The notes: a model not told the origin generated them from the letters alone. A stretch of 38,591 nt of DNA from SAR116 cluster bacterium AG-325-F22 (GCA_003282885.1 QBYJ01000012.1:1-38591), one strand, 5' to 3'. Shown: positions 18,318 to 25,971, numbered from the stretch's first letter. Numbers and translations: made by a program.

Positions 18318-18680
18318 ATGATGAGTAAATATTTAGGACTACTAATTTGCTTGTTTTTAGTAATGGGTGCATTATTCCAAATTGGTATTTTCTTGTATGT
18401 AGATATTAATAGTATTCTAATTGTTTTTGGTGGAGCATTTGGCTACTCTCTTATTCAGAATAAAAAAGAACATTATATAACCAATTTTGGAAAAGGAGCC
18501 ATTTTTTTTGGATGGTTGGGAATGTTAATTGGTTTAATTGCCTTGACTGGAGGAAAGTATGACAATTGGGGTGACATAGAAAAAATGGGTGCTGCACTTA
18601 AAGTTTTAATGCTTCCAGTTTTTTATGGTTATATGATAAAACTCATAACAATGCCATTTAATAATCAAAATAAGACATAG
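18318..18680 (+). CDS. Four-helix MotA-like mini membrane protein
   Basis: This 120-residue protein is almost entirely hydrophobic, with four likely spans at about 5-27, 31-47, 60-78 and 92-113. Residues 28-46 (VDINSILIVFGGAFGYSLI) look like the MotA/PomA segment with the pattern D-I-x-S-x-x-I-V-x-G-G. The last span, with LPVFYGYMIKLITMP, resembles MotA helix 4 and has a proline at residue 100. The cytoplasmic domain of about 100 residues that MotA has between helices 2 and 3 is absent; only about a dozen residues link them. No motB or flagellar gene is near. Either ATG 18318 or ATG 18321 may be used. Function unknown. Confidence 0.7.
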   Translation: MMSKYLGLLICLFLVMGALFQIGIFLYVDINSILIVFGGAFGYSLIQNKKEHYITNFGKGAIFFGWLGMLIGLIALTGGKYDNWGDIEKMGAALKVLMLPVFYGYMIKLITMPFNNQNKT

Positions 18681-18691
18681 CTGTGTAGATA

Positions 18692-19126
18692 ATGAATAGA
18701 ATATTTTCATTAATACTATTTATAGTAATTTCTAACAAGTCATTTGCATCTCTAGAAGGGGAGACATTAATTTGTGATAAAGATAAGAGAGGTTATAATT
18801 TCATATCTAGTGATCATGTTAAAATTTTAGGTATTAATTTAAATGAACTTCATATTTTTTCTGTAAATCATTCATACGAACTTACTGAAAATGTAATTTT
18901 TATTAATCAAACACTTAATGAAATTGATAAAGAAAAAACTCTAACACTTAGACCTATTGGTTGGATATTTAGAAGAACCTTAGACTATATATCGTTAGAC
19001 TATGTAAATGGTGATTGGACCAGAAGATTTTTATGGACATGTGAAATTACATCATCAAAACAATTAAAAATAAGAATAAAAAATACACTTAATAAATTAA
19101 TAAAAGCTAGTGACGAAAAACTTTGA
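18692..19126 (+). CDS. Predicted secreted hypothetical protein
   Basis: I do not recognise this 144-residue protein. Residues 1-19 form a clear signal peptide (short basic start, hydrophobic core LILFIVI, then KSFA before SLEG), so it is likely periplasmic after cleavage near residue 19. Two cysteines remain in the mature part (in LICDKD and LWTCEI) and may form a disulfide. Aromatic and basic segments such as RPIGWIFRRTLDYISLDYV suggest a beta-rich fold. It lies 11 bases after the MotA-like gene on the same strand and may be co-transcribed with it. Confidence 0.65.
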   Translation: MNRIFSLILFIVISNKSFASLEGETLICDKDKRGYNFISSDHVKILGINLNELHIFSVNHSYELTENVIFINQTLNEIDKEKTLTLRPIGWIFRRTLDYISLDYVNGDWTRRFLWTCEITSSKQLKIRIKNTLNKLIKASDEKL

Positions 19127-19312
19127 TACATATCCTAAACTTCTAAATTATACTAGAACTGCTATAAACGTATCTCATAAAGTTTTGTCTCTGATTAAAC
19201 TAACTTTGTTGTATTACTTGATGTATAAACTAAAAGGAGAATACTTTAAGTATAATATCTCGTTAGATTAGTATGTTTTTACTTAATATTTAAAATATCT
19301 ATAGGAGTAACA

Positions 19313-19681
19313 ATGCCATTAATTAGAATAGATTTACCTGAAGGAGTATCTACAGATATTAAAAAACAAATACACAGCAAAGTAAGAAAAGTTGTATTAA
19401 AAACATTAGCTCCCAAAGAAGTTAAATATGATTATGTTTCTATTAGAGAGGCTTTTGGCTTTATAGGTGATGGTCTTCCAGTTATTGACGTGGATTTGAG
19501 ACCCGGGAGAGATGCGAGCAGAAAAAAAGCTCTTGTTGACGGTATATCTGAAGTTCTCAAGGAAACACTAAATATTACTAAAGAAGATGTATATTGTCTT
19601 TTTAGAGAAACACCGGCACATAATCATTACACCGGAGGTGAACCTTTGCCAGAATGGGTGGCATCTGATGAATGTAAATAA
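19313..19681 (+). CDS. Tautomerase-superfamily protein
   Basis: The 122-residue protein begins Met-Pro, as in the 4-oxalocrotonate tautomerase superfamily, where Pro1 becomes the catalytic base after Met removal. The pattern MPLIRIDLPEG, a central helix, the VIDVDLRPGRDASRKKALV segment (arginine-rich, a likely substrate-carboxylate site) and a second beta-alpha unit fit the fold. The length is about twice that of short 4-OT monomers, so it may hold two beta-alpha-beta units. Substrate is unknown. A GGAG ribosome-binding sequence stands just before ATG 19313. Upstream, 186 bases (19127-19312) hold no gene I can support. Confidence 0.8.
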   Translation: MPLIRIDLPEGVSTDIKKQIHSKVRKVVLKTLAPKEVKYDYVSIREAFGFIGDGLPVIDVDLRPGRDASRKKALVDGISEVLKETLNITKEDVYCLFRETPAHNHYTGGEPLPEWVASDECK

Positions 19682-19733
19682 TGAAAGTAATAATCTATTA
19701 TTAAAATTGATTAATACATGTTAAGTACTAATT

Positions 19734-19865
19734 ATGAGAAAAGAACTAAAAATATTTTTATGTGTTGTAACATTTTTTATTTTGTTAAAGGGTTACATTT
19801 TCTTTTTTATTAGCCCTTCTATACTTACCAATCCAAATATGGGGTACCAATTTATAGTTAAATAA
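19734..19865 (+). CDS. Candidate 43-residue single-span membrane protein
   Basis: A short ORF encodes MRKELKIFLCVVTFFILLKG followed by another hydrophobic and aromatic stretch and a polar end. A single transmembrane span at about residues 7-27 with a positively charged N-terminus is predicted. There is no good Shine-Dalgarno before ATG 19734, so it could be a chance ORF in an AT-rich gap. If it is not real, the interval 19682-20026 contains nothing else I can identify. Confidence 0.4.
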   Translation: MRKELKIFLCVVTFFILLKGYIFFFISPSILTNPNMGYQFIVK

Positions 19866-20026
19866 ATAACATGATATATGCACTTATTGATGATTAAAAT
19901 CTTAAAGTATAATTATACACTAATGTTACGATTTATTTTTTAATAAAAATTAAATTAACATTTAAGTCATACCATATTTCAAATTTTAAAAATTGAAAAT
20001 ATTTATTGGTTGTCCTAAAGTTACTT

Positions 20027-20230
20027 ATGAACAGAAAACTGACAGAAAAAAAATTTACTAATTGGTGGAATGACGGAGAGAATAAATTTTCAAAGTTTAT
20101 ATATATATTTGTCAGTTGGTGGGATAATGGTAAAAACAAGTTTTTAAAAGCAATTTATTTTTCTATTTTTTTACATTTATTATTTGGCGCTTTTTGGTTG
20201 CTTAGTCTTGGCATTGGGTACATATTTTAA
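20027..20230 (+). CDS. Small membrane protein with internal WW-type duplication
   Basis: The 67-residue protein from ATG 20027 has two copies of a 15-residue unit with pattern [NS]WW[ND][ND]GxNKFxKxIY, at residues 12-26 and 30-44 (period 18 residues). A hydrophobic C-terminal span at about 42-66 follows. The N-terminal half is rich in Trp, Lys and Asp. I know no family for it. An in-frame TTG at 20006 would add seven residues; ATG is preferred, though neither has a strong ribosome-binding site. The conserved duplication argues that it is a true gene. Confidence 0.6.
   Translation: MNRKLTEKKFTNWWNDGENKFSKFIYIFVSWWDNGKNKFLKAIYFSIFLHLLFGAFWLLSLGIGYIF
20060..20158 (+). repeat. Two tandem 15-codon repeat units inside the WW protein gene
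   Basis: Unit one covers 20060-20104 and unit two 20114-20158, 54 bases apart. Both keep the TGGTGG tryptophan pair and the Gly-x-Asn-Lys-Phe codons, while the DNA has diverged elsewhere. That points to an old duplication held by selection on the protein rather than recent slippage. Confidence 0.5.
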
Positions 20231-20258
20231 TAACAATATTTTTTTAAAAGGACACAAA

Positions 20259-20369
20259 TTGAAAAAAAATGGAAAACCACACCCCTATATTTTTAAATGG
20301 TATGCTAGTGCATATATTATTTTAGCAATTATTGTAACCTATTTGGAATATGATAATTGGTTTAGTTGA
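20259..20369 (+). CDS. Candidate 36-residue small membrane protein (TTG start)
   Basis: From TTG 20259 the frame encodes a basic N-terminus (MKKNGKPHPYIFKWYAS) and a hydrophobic span YIILAIIVTYLEY, ending DNWFS. An AAGG at 20248-20251, 7 bases before the TTG, supports this start. The same frame is open upstream to a TTG at 20184, but that would overlap the WW protein by 47 bases and has no ribosome-binding site. It follows the WW protein by 28 bases and may share its transcript. Function unknown. Confidence 0.5.
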   Translation: MKKNGKPHPYIFKWYASAYIILAIIVTYLEYDNWFS

Positions 20370-20470
20370 AAATAATAATTATTACATTTCTTATTTGCCA
20401 AGCTATGCACAAATCAATAAATATTTATCTAAACTAATATTCTTAAAAGAATTTATATATAATGAGTTAA

Positions 20471-20501
20471 ATAAAAATTCTAAATTTTTTAAGTTAGAAT
20501 T
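20471..20501 (-). terminator. Candidate terminator after the 70-residue minus-strand gene
   Basis: On the minus strand, directly at the stop codon of the gene ending at 20500, an eight-base-pair stem AATTCTAA/TTAGAATT (20494-20501 with 20476-20483) encloses a ten-base loop and is followed by a T-rich tract. A further ATTCTAA at 20508-20514 gives an alternative stem. The stem is AT-rich, so strength is doubtful, but position fits. Confidence 0.35.
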
Positions 20502-20712
20502 ATACAGATTCTAATTTAACTTTAATGCAATTCTTGCTTATAACTGCTGGATAATTTATGACGTGTAATAACTCATTTTCCATTTCATTTATTCTTTTAT
20601 TACATTTAGCTTCTGTTGAATAGTAGCCTTTAGTATCCTCAATCCCAAAACATTCTTTTTCGTGGTGGATTAAGTTCATTGGCGAACATACTAACATAAT
20701 TGCAAAAAACAT
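20500..20712 (-). CDS. Small cysteine-containing exported protein, hypothetical
   Basis: The 70-residue product begins with a short hydrophobic stretch (MFFAIMLVCSPMNLIHH), likely a signal sequence or lipoprotein-like leader with Cys9. It continues with a polar part containing ECFGIEDTKGYYSTEAKCNK and NCIK, giving cysteines at 21, 37 and 62. Spaced cysteines in an exported protein suggest disulfides or metal binding. A GGAG sequence 8 bases upstream supports ATG 20712. I cannot assign a family. It is separated by 282 bases from the next minus-strand gene. Confidence 0.6.
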   Translation of the reverse strand: MFFAIMLVCSPMNLIHHEKECFGIEDTKGYYSTEAKCNKRINEMENELLHVINYPAVISKNCIKVKLESV

Positions 20713-20994
20713 ATTTATACTCCATGATCTTCCCCCATGGTTGGAATTATATTGAACAAAATTTGACGTATCTCAAAGTTTTTTTCAATACAAATTGGGT
20801 TTATGTAATTTATTTATGCAGAAACTATCGTTGTTATTAAAAATTAATCAATTTATATGAATTTTCTATAATTAAACAATATGTATCAGCTTAAAAATCT
20901 GACATATATTTATCAATTAAATATCTTTAACAATAATAATTATTATAAAAGGTTATCAAATAAATTTAAGTATTCGTATTACACAATATATTAA
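20713..20994. other. Intergenic stretch with no supported gene
   Basis: This very AT-rich interval separates two minus-strand genes. A TATAAT on the minus strand near 20750, with TTGAGA 19 bases further upstream, could be a poor promoter for the downstream small gene. A 37-codon plus-strand ORF at 20881-20994 has low-complexity Asn/Tyr/Lys content and is not convincing. I see no RNA gene or repeat. Confidence 0.4.
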
Positions 20995-21225
20995 TTAGCC
21001 TTTAGACTCTTTTTTAATTTTTTCTTCAAGATGACCTATTATAATTCTTCTCATATATTCAGCTCTTGCCAAGTCTGTAAAGGAGTACTCACGAATATCA
21101 TCTTGGCTAACTCTGATAGAAAAATTATAAAAAGCTCCAGTTTTTTTTATGCTAGACGCGCTACCTGCAGCAATTTTGCTTGTATTAACTAAGGTTCCAA
21201 ATTTTGTTTCAATTATATTTGTCAT
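20995..21225 (-). CDS. Small hypothetical protein, 76 residues
   Basis: The product is soluble, with a beta-rich N-terminal half (TKFGTLVNTSKIAAGS, then TGAFYNFSIRVSQDDIREY) and a charged C-terminal helix (LARAEYMRRIIIGHLEEKIK). A GGGGTG sequence stands shortly before ATG 21225. I recognise no family or motif. A dyad GTATGA-N2-TCATAC lies at 21262-21275, upstream of it and downstream of the next minus-strand gene, and might be an operator or a weak terminator. Confidence 0.6.
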   Translation of the reverse strand: MTNIIETKFGTLVNTSKIAAGSASSIKKTGAFYNFSIRVSQDDIREYSFTDLARAEYMRRIIIGHLEEKIKKESKG

Positions 21226-21321
21226 CTTTACACCCCCCCAAAGTATAAATAATTAAAACTAGTATGAACTCATACCTTTGAAAAAGTCAAAAAAATAATT
21301 TTAATTGTTATATTTTAAAGG

Positions 21322-21666
21322 TTAACAGTACTTATACATAAAATGAGACCTTTCGCTTGTATGTTGCCTTACGTGAGTACTCCATCGACCTTTTTCTACG
21401 GCTACAGACCATTCACTACTGTTAACTACATCTGGATTTTCTATTTCGTACATTGCTACAAACTTTTGACTTGAAGCATCCATTGACTTAGTTTTACCTC
21501 CAATAGATAACATAAAAGGAACACCTTGACCTCTTGTGACTTTATTTACTCCTGGCACTTCCAATAAATAAGGTATGTGTTCCTTGTCGTATACTTCATT
21601 AAAGAGACTTTCAAACTCTGACTTTACATTCATAGAAACTATAAAAACATATTTTGATTTAGACAT
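21322..21666 (-). CDS. Dimeric alpha/beta-barrel-like protein
   Basis: The 114-residue protein begins with a beta strand (KYVFIVSMNV), then a helix (FESLFNEVYDKEHIPYLLEV), then a strand with PGVNKVTRGQGV. This order is typical of ferredoxin-like dimeric alpha/beta barrels such as EthD or related monooxygenase-like proteins, with the helix histidine in a common position. Function is unknown. A strong GGGAG stands before ATG 21666, and the gene starts 16 bases after the GIY-YIG gene, so the two and the ABC ATPase are likely one transcript. Confidence 0.65.
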   Translation of the reverse strand: MSKSKYVFIVSMNVKSEFESLFNEVYDKEHIPYLLEVPGVNKVTRGQGVPFMLSIGGKTKSMDASSQKFVAMYEIENPDVVNSSEWSVAVEKGRWSTHVRQHTSERSHFMYKYC

Positions 21667-21682
21667 ATTTTCTCCCTTAAAG

Positions 21683-21931
21683 TTATTTTGCAGATTTTAT
21701 TAATAATTCTTTTTCTTTTTTCTTTAGTTTCTTTATTTCTATTTCTCTTTTACTAGCACTACTTCTATTTGAAAAATCTTCTTTATAAATCAATTTGACC
21801 GGTAATTTTCCTCTAAGATATTTGGATCCATTTCCTGACAGATGTGCTCCAATTCGTTTGTCTAAGTTATTAGTTATGCCAGTGTAGATTGAATTATCTC
21901 TACATCTTAACATGTAAACGAACCATATCAT
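21683..21931 (-). CDS. GIY-YIG domain protein, UPF0213/YhbQ-like
   Basis: The 82-residue protein is a single GIY-YIG nuclease-like domain. It has WFVYMLRCRDNSIYTGITNN (the GIY and YIG equivalents), the catalytic-type Arg in LDKRIGAHLSG, the GSKYLRGKLPVKLIYKEDF signature of the UPF0213 family, and a glutamate in KREIEIKKLKKKEK. Family members in E. coli are small and implicated in DNA damage handling, but the reaction here is unproven. The ATG at 21931 directly abuts the stop codon of the ABC ATPase gene. Confidence 0.85.
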   Translation of the reverse strand: MIWFVYMLRCRDNSIYTGITNNLDKRIGAHLSGNGSKYLRGKLPVKLIYKEDFSNRSSASKREIEIKKLKKKEKELLIKSAK

Positions 21932-22900
21932 TTATAATTTACGGTTGTTTTTGTTTGTCATATCAATGAAAATATCTTCAAGACTAACATCCTTGGTGGA
22001 TAAATCTATTATATCCAAGTTTGATTCATATAAGGTTTCAATGACTTTTTTTGTAGATATTTTATTAGGATTAATGTGCAATTCTACTTTATTTTCATGA
22101 ATTATTATTTGTCCAATATTTTTAAGAAAATTTTTATCTTTTATCGAAATTTCATTTTTACTTAATGTGATTTTAATGATTTTTTTGTTTGATTTTGTAA
22201 GAAGAGAATTTGTAGTTTCATTTGTAATAATTTCACCTTTATTAACAATAGCTATATGGTCACATAAATTTTCTGCCTCTTCTAAATAGTGTGTAGTTAA
22301 TATTATAGTAACACCTTGTTCATTCAATTTTTTAAAATATTTCCATAATTTTTGTCTTAACTCTATATCTACCCCTGCGGTAGGTTCGTCTAGTATAACA
22401 ATTGGTGGTGAATGTACCATTGCTTTAGCCACTAGTAATCTTCTTCTCATTCCACCAGATAATGTTCGGCTATAACTCGTAGCTTTATTACTTAAATCCA
22501 TTAATTTCAATAATTCATCTGTCCTCCAAGATTTTTTTGGAACATTAAACATACCAGAATGTAAGTTTAAAGTTTCTTGAGGAGTAAAAAAAGCATCAAT
22601 ATTTAACTCTTGTGGTACAACACCTATTGCTAGTTTTGATTGTTTTCTATGTTTATCAATATCATAACCCCACACTATCACATTGCCAGAACTTTTAATT
22701 ACCGCTCCAGAAATAATATTTATCAGAGTTGATTTACCTGCACCGTTAGGACCCAAAAGACCAAAAAAACTTCCAGCTGGAACATTTAAAGATACATTGT
22801 TTAATGCAATATTTTTTGTATCTCCATTATAGAATTTATTAAGATTTTTAATTTCTAACGCTAATTTATTATCTGGAATTTCCCAATAATTTTTATTCAT
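21932..22900 (-). CDS. ABC-2 type transporter ATP-binding protein
   Basis: The 322-residue protein carries Walker A GPNGAGKST, a Q-loop near VVPQELNID, the signature LSGGMRRRL, Walker B VILDEPTAGVD and the switch histidine in TTHYLEE. The C-terminal accessory region of about 90 residues ends in the SLEDIFIDMT pattern common in CcmA/NodI/YadG-like ATPases that pair with an ABC-2 permease. No permease gene is adjacent; the gene is followed by a GIY-YIG protein instead. Substrate is unknown. It diverges from polA across a 136-base gap. Confidence 0.92.
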   Translation of the reverse strand: MNKNYWEIPDNKLALEIKNLNKFYNGDTKNIALNNVSLNVPAGSFFGLLGPNGAGKSTLINIISGAVIKSSGNVIVWGYDIDKHRKQSKLAIGVVPQELNIDAFFTPQETLNLHSGMFNVPKKSWRTDELLKLMDLSNKATSYSRTLSGGMRRRLLVAKAMVHSPPIVILDEPTAGVDIELRQKLWKYFKKLNEQGVTIILTTHYLEEAENLCDHIAIVNKGEIITNETTNSLLTKSNKKIIKITLSKNEISIKDKNFLKNIGQIIIHENKVELHINPNKISTKKVIETLYESNLDIIDLSTKDVSLEDIFIDMTNKNNRKL

Positions 22901-22962
22901 TTATAATCTTTCTTATTATTTTTTCTCATATTTAAAAAAAAATATCAGATCTTTATGATTTA

Positions 22963-22990
22963 ATGACAATTACATCAATTTATTTATAAT
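22963..22990 (+). promoter_or_regulatory. Candidate promoter for polA
   Basis: ATGACA (22963-22968; one mismatch to TTGACA) and TATAAT (22985-22990) are 16 bases apart in the gap between the ABC ATPase gene and polA. A start near 22997 would leave a 40-base leader. AT-rich context makes chance TATAAT boxes common, so this is modest evidence. Confidence 0.38.
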
Positions 22991-23036
22991 ATAATATCAA
23001 TATAATAACTGTAATATTTTTTTAAAATAATCTTAA

Positions 23037-25883
23037 ATGAGCGATAATTTAAAACACACTAAAAGACCAGATATAAAAATGAATGACCCGAATAATTTAA
23101 TATTAATTGATGGTTCAGGTTATATTTTTAGAGCTTTTTATGGGTTACCCTCTATGACAAATGAAAATGGGGTGCCCGTCAATGCAGTGTTTGGTTACAC
23201 AAAAATGTTACTCAAGCTGATTGATGATTTTAAACCAATGTACTTAGCTGTTATATTTGACGTTGCAAGAAAAACATTTAGGAATGATCTTTACGATTTA
23301 TATAAAGCTAATCGATCTGATCCCCCGGAAGAATTAATTCCCCAATTTTCAATTATTAGAGAAGCAACTAATGCTATTGGCTTACCTGTTGTTGAAATGG
23401 AAGGTTTTGAAGCTGACGACTTAATAGCTACATATTCAAACATTGCCCAAAAAACAAATAAAAAAGTAATTATAATTTCTAGTGACAAAGATCTTATGCA
23501 ATTAGTCGATGATAATACAATATTATTTGATCCAATGAAACAATATTGGATCAATGATGAGCAAGTTTTTGAAAAATTTGGGGTTTATCCAAGTAAAGTG
23601 ATCGATGTTCAATCACTTGCAGGTGACAGCAGTGACAATATACCTGGAGTTCCTGGAATTGGTGTAAAAACAGCTGCGGAGTTAATAAATCAATACGGTG
23701 ATTTAGAACAACTGTTAACCAGAGCAACTGAAATAAAACAAAATAAAAGAAGGGAAAATTTAATAGAATATGCTGATCAAGCAAGATTATCTAGATCATT
23801 AGTAACCTTAAAAAAAGATGTACCAGTTAATTCAAACATTGATGAGTTCAAAATAAATTCTATTTTGGAACTTAATAAATTAATTCCTTTTTTAAAAGCG
23901 CACGGATTTAAAAGTCTATTAAATAAATATGAAAATATTGAGAAAGAAGAAATCAAAGAAGAATCAAAAGTTTCAAATATAAATATTATTAAACACGATC
24001 AGGAATTTAAATCTATTTCAAAAAATTATTATTTAATTGAAAATTTGTCAGATTTAAAACTTTTTATAGATAGATGTTATAATAAATCTACTATTGCCGT
24101 AGATTGTGAAACAGACTCTTTAAATGCCAAAAATGCTAACTTAGTTGGTTTATCATTATCTTTTGAAGAAGGTGAGGCTTGTTATATACCCCTTAGACAT
24201 GGGATAAATTTGGAAAACAACCAGTCGGGTTTTATTTTTGACGATGTAAAATCATATAAACAAATTCCATTCGATGATGCAATTTGCTTAATTAAACCAC
24301 TTCTAGAAGATAGTTCAATTTTAAAAATTGGTCATAACATTAAATACGATTCATTAGTAATGAAACAAGAACATAATGGTAGTATTAACTTAAATCCTGT
24401 TGGTGATACTATGTGTATTTCATATGTTGTTGATCCAGGAAGAGTAGATAGTCACAAATTAGATGCTTTGGCATTACGTGAATTGAACCATGATACCATA
24501 AAATATGATGATATTTGTGGAAAAGGAAAAAATAAAATTTCATTTAATCAATTATCTCCTTTAGATGCTCTAAATTATGCAGCTGAGGATGCTGACATAA
24601 CTTTATCAATTTATAACAGAGTTTTACCAAGAATAATAAATGATAAAAAGTTTACAGTTTATAAAAGACTAGAAAATCCATTGATAAATGTATTATTAGA
24701 AATGGAAAATAAAGGAATTATAATTAATAAAAAAAAACTAAGTCAAATTTCTAAAAACTTGTCAAGTCAGATTAATAAATTGGAAGAGCAAATATTCAAA
24801 TTGAGTGAAATTAATTTCAATATAGGTTCTCCTAAACAGTTAGGAGAAATTTTATTTGATAAGATGAAAATTGAAGGTGGCAAACGTTCAAAAAATGGCT
24901 CCTGGCAAACAAGCGTTGAAATATTAGAAAAAATATCTGATATGGGATACGAAATCGGAGAATTTATCTTGAGTTGGAGACATTTTTCTAAACTTAAAAG
25001 CACTTATACAGATGCATTAGTTGAACAAATAAACTCTAAAACACATAGAGTACACACTAACTATTCTATGGTTGGAGCAAGTACAGGAAGACTTTCCTCT
25101 TCCAATCCAAATTTACAAAATATACCAATTAGAACAGAAGAGGGGAGATTAATTAGAACAGCCTTTGAGCCAAAGGAAGGCTTTAAATTAGTTTCAATGG
25201 ATTATTCTCAAATTGAATTAAGGTTGATTGCTCATATTGCAGATGAAAATAACATGTTGGATGCGTTTAATGATGATTTAGATATCCATGCAGATACTGC
25301 CTCTAAAGTTTTTGGTATACCAATAAAAGAAATAACTTCAGAGTTTAGAAGAAAGGCAAAGGCAATAAACTTTGGAATTATCTATGGTATTTCTGCATAT
25401 GGTCTTGCAAAGCAGTTGAAATGTTCTGTAAATGAAGCAAAGGATTTTATCAGTTCATACTTTTACAGGTTTCCAAGAATTAGAGATTATATGGAAGAAA
25501 TTAAGTCTAATTTAGATACTGATGGGTATGTAGAAACCTTATTTAATAGACGTATTTATATCAGAGATAGTGATTCTAAAAACCAAAAGCTAAGAGGGTT
25601 TGCAGAAAGGCAAGCTATTAATGCTCCTATTCAGGGTACTGCTGCAGACATTATTAAGTTTGCGATGATTAAAATTCATAAACAGTTATTGAATAAAAAA
25701 GAAATTTCTATGTTGATGCAAGTTCATGATGAGTTGGTATTTGAAATAAAAGACAAAAATATTGAAGAATTTACAAACGTTATTGTACCCATAATGGAAA
25801 CAGCTAATCTACCAATGGTACCTTTGAAAGTTAACTTAAAAGTAGATGTAGGTGTTGGAAATAATTGGGCTGAAGCTCATTAA
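23037..25883 (+). CDS. polA: DNA polymerase I
   Basis: DNA polymerase I fills gaps and removes RNA primers in replication and repair. The 948-residue protein has all three domains. The 5' nuclease is at about 20-310, with LILIDGSGYIFRAFYG and SLAGDSSDNIPGVPGIGVKT. The 3'-5' exonuclease is at about 330-550 and keeps DCET (Asp356, Glu358), IGHNIKYD and the YAAEDAD motif, so proofreading looks intact. The polymerase has SMDYSQIELR (Asp722), RRKAKAINFGIIYG and VHDELVF (Asp898). ATG 23037 adds 14 residues ahead of Met15 (ATG 23079); neither has a clear ribosome-binding site. Confidence 0.97.
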   Translation: MSDNLKHTKRPDIKMNDPNNLILIDGSGYIFRAFYGLPSMTNENGVPVNAVFGYTKMLLKLIDDFKPMYLAVIFDVARKTFRNDLYDLYKANRSDPPEELIPQFSIIREATNAIGLPVVEMEGFEADDLIATYSNIAQKTNKKVIIISSDKDLMQLVDDNTILFDPMKQYWINDEQVFEKFGVYPSKVIDVQSLAGDSSDNIPGVPGIGVKTAAELINQYGDLEQLLTRATEIKQNKRRENLIEYADQARLSRSLVTLKKDVPVNSNIDEFKINSILELNKLIPFLKAHGFKSLLNKYENIEKEEIKEESKVSNINIIKHDQEFKSISKNYYLIENLSDLKLFIDRCYNKSTIAVDCETDSLNAKNANLVGLSLSFEEGEACYIPLRHGINLENNQSGFIFDDVKSYKQIPFDDAICLIKPLLEDSSILKIGHNIKYDSLVMKQEHNGSINLNPVGDTMCISYVVDPGRVDSHKLDALALRELNHDTIKYDDICGKGKNKISFNQLSPLDALNYAAEDADITLSIYNRVLPRIINDKKFTVYKRLENPLINVLLEMENKGIIINKKKLSQISKNLSSQINKLEEQIFKLSEINFNIGSPKQLGEILFDKMKIEGGKRSKNGSWQTSVEILEKISDMGYEIGEFILSWRHFSKLKSTYTDALVEQINSKTHRVHTNYSMVGASTGRLSSSNPNLQNIPIRTEEGRLIRTAFEPKEGFKLVSMDYSQIELRLIAHIADENNMLDAFNDDLDIHADTASKVFGIPIKEITSEFRRKAKAINFGIIYGISAYGLAKQLKCSVNEAKDFISSYFYRFPRIRDYMEEIKSNLDTDGYVETLFNRRIYIRDSDSKNQKLRGFAERQAINAPIQGTAADIIKFAMIKIHKQLLNKKEISMLMQVHDELVFEIKDKNIEEFTNVIVPIMETANLPMVPLKVNLKVDVGVGNNWAEAH

Positions 25884-25943
25884 TGGTGTTGTTTAACATA
25901 AATTAACTTAATTTAGCCTTGAATAAACCTAAATTTTCTCATC

Positions 25944-25971
25944 AAATAATTATATAATTAATTATTTTTTT
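25944..25971 (+). terminator. Candidate AT-only hairpin terminator after polA
   Basis: A nine-base-pair inverted repeat AAATAATTA/TAATTATTT (25944-25952 and 25959-25967) around TATAAT runs into a string of T to 25971, about 60 bases after the polA stop and just before chvI. With no G or C in the stem, its stability is low. Confidence 0.3.

Noticed and set aside
19214-19312. Extra small ORF after AAGGAG near 19236
   Set aside because: The good Shine-Dalgarno-like sequence has no ATG, GTG or TTG at suitable distance with an open frame.
19933-20139. 68-residue minus-strand ORF
   Set aside because: Lies antisense over the WW-repeat protein gene and has no ribosome-binding site; the plus-strand repeat pattern is the better explanation.
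20881-20994. 37-codon plus-strand ORF
   Set aside because: Low-complexity Asn/Tyr/Lys composition, no ribosome-binding site, and no fold or motif.
21683-21931. GIY-YIG gene as part of a homing endonuclease or mobile intron
   Set aside because: It is a short standalone UPF0213-type domain with no intron, inserted gene or DNA-binding domain.
18181-22900. Prophage or mobile element
   Set aside because: No integrase, transposase, terminal repeats or phage structural genes; the small ORFs alone are not enough.
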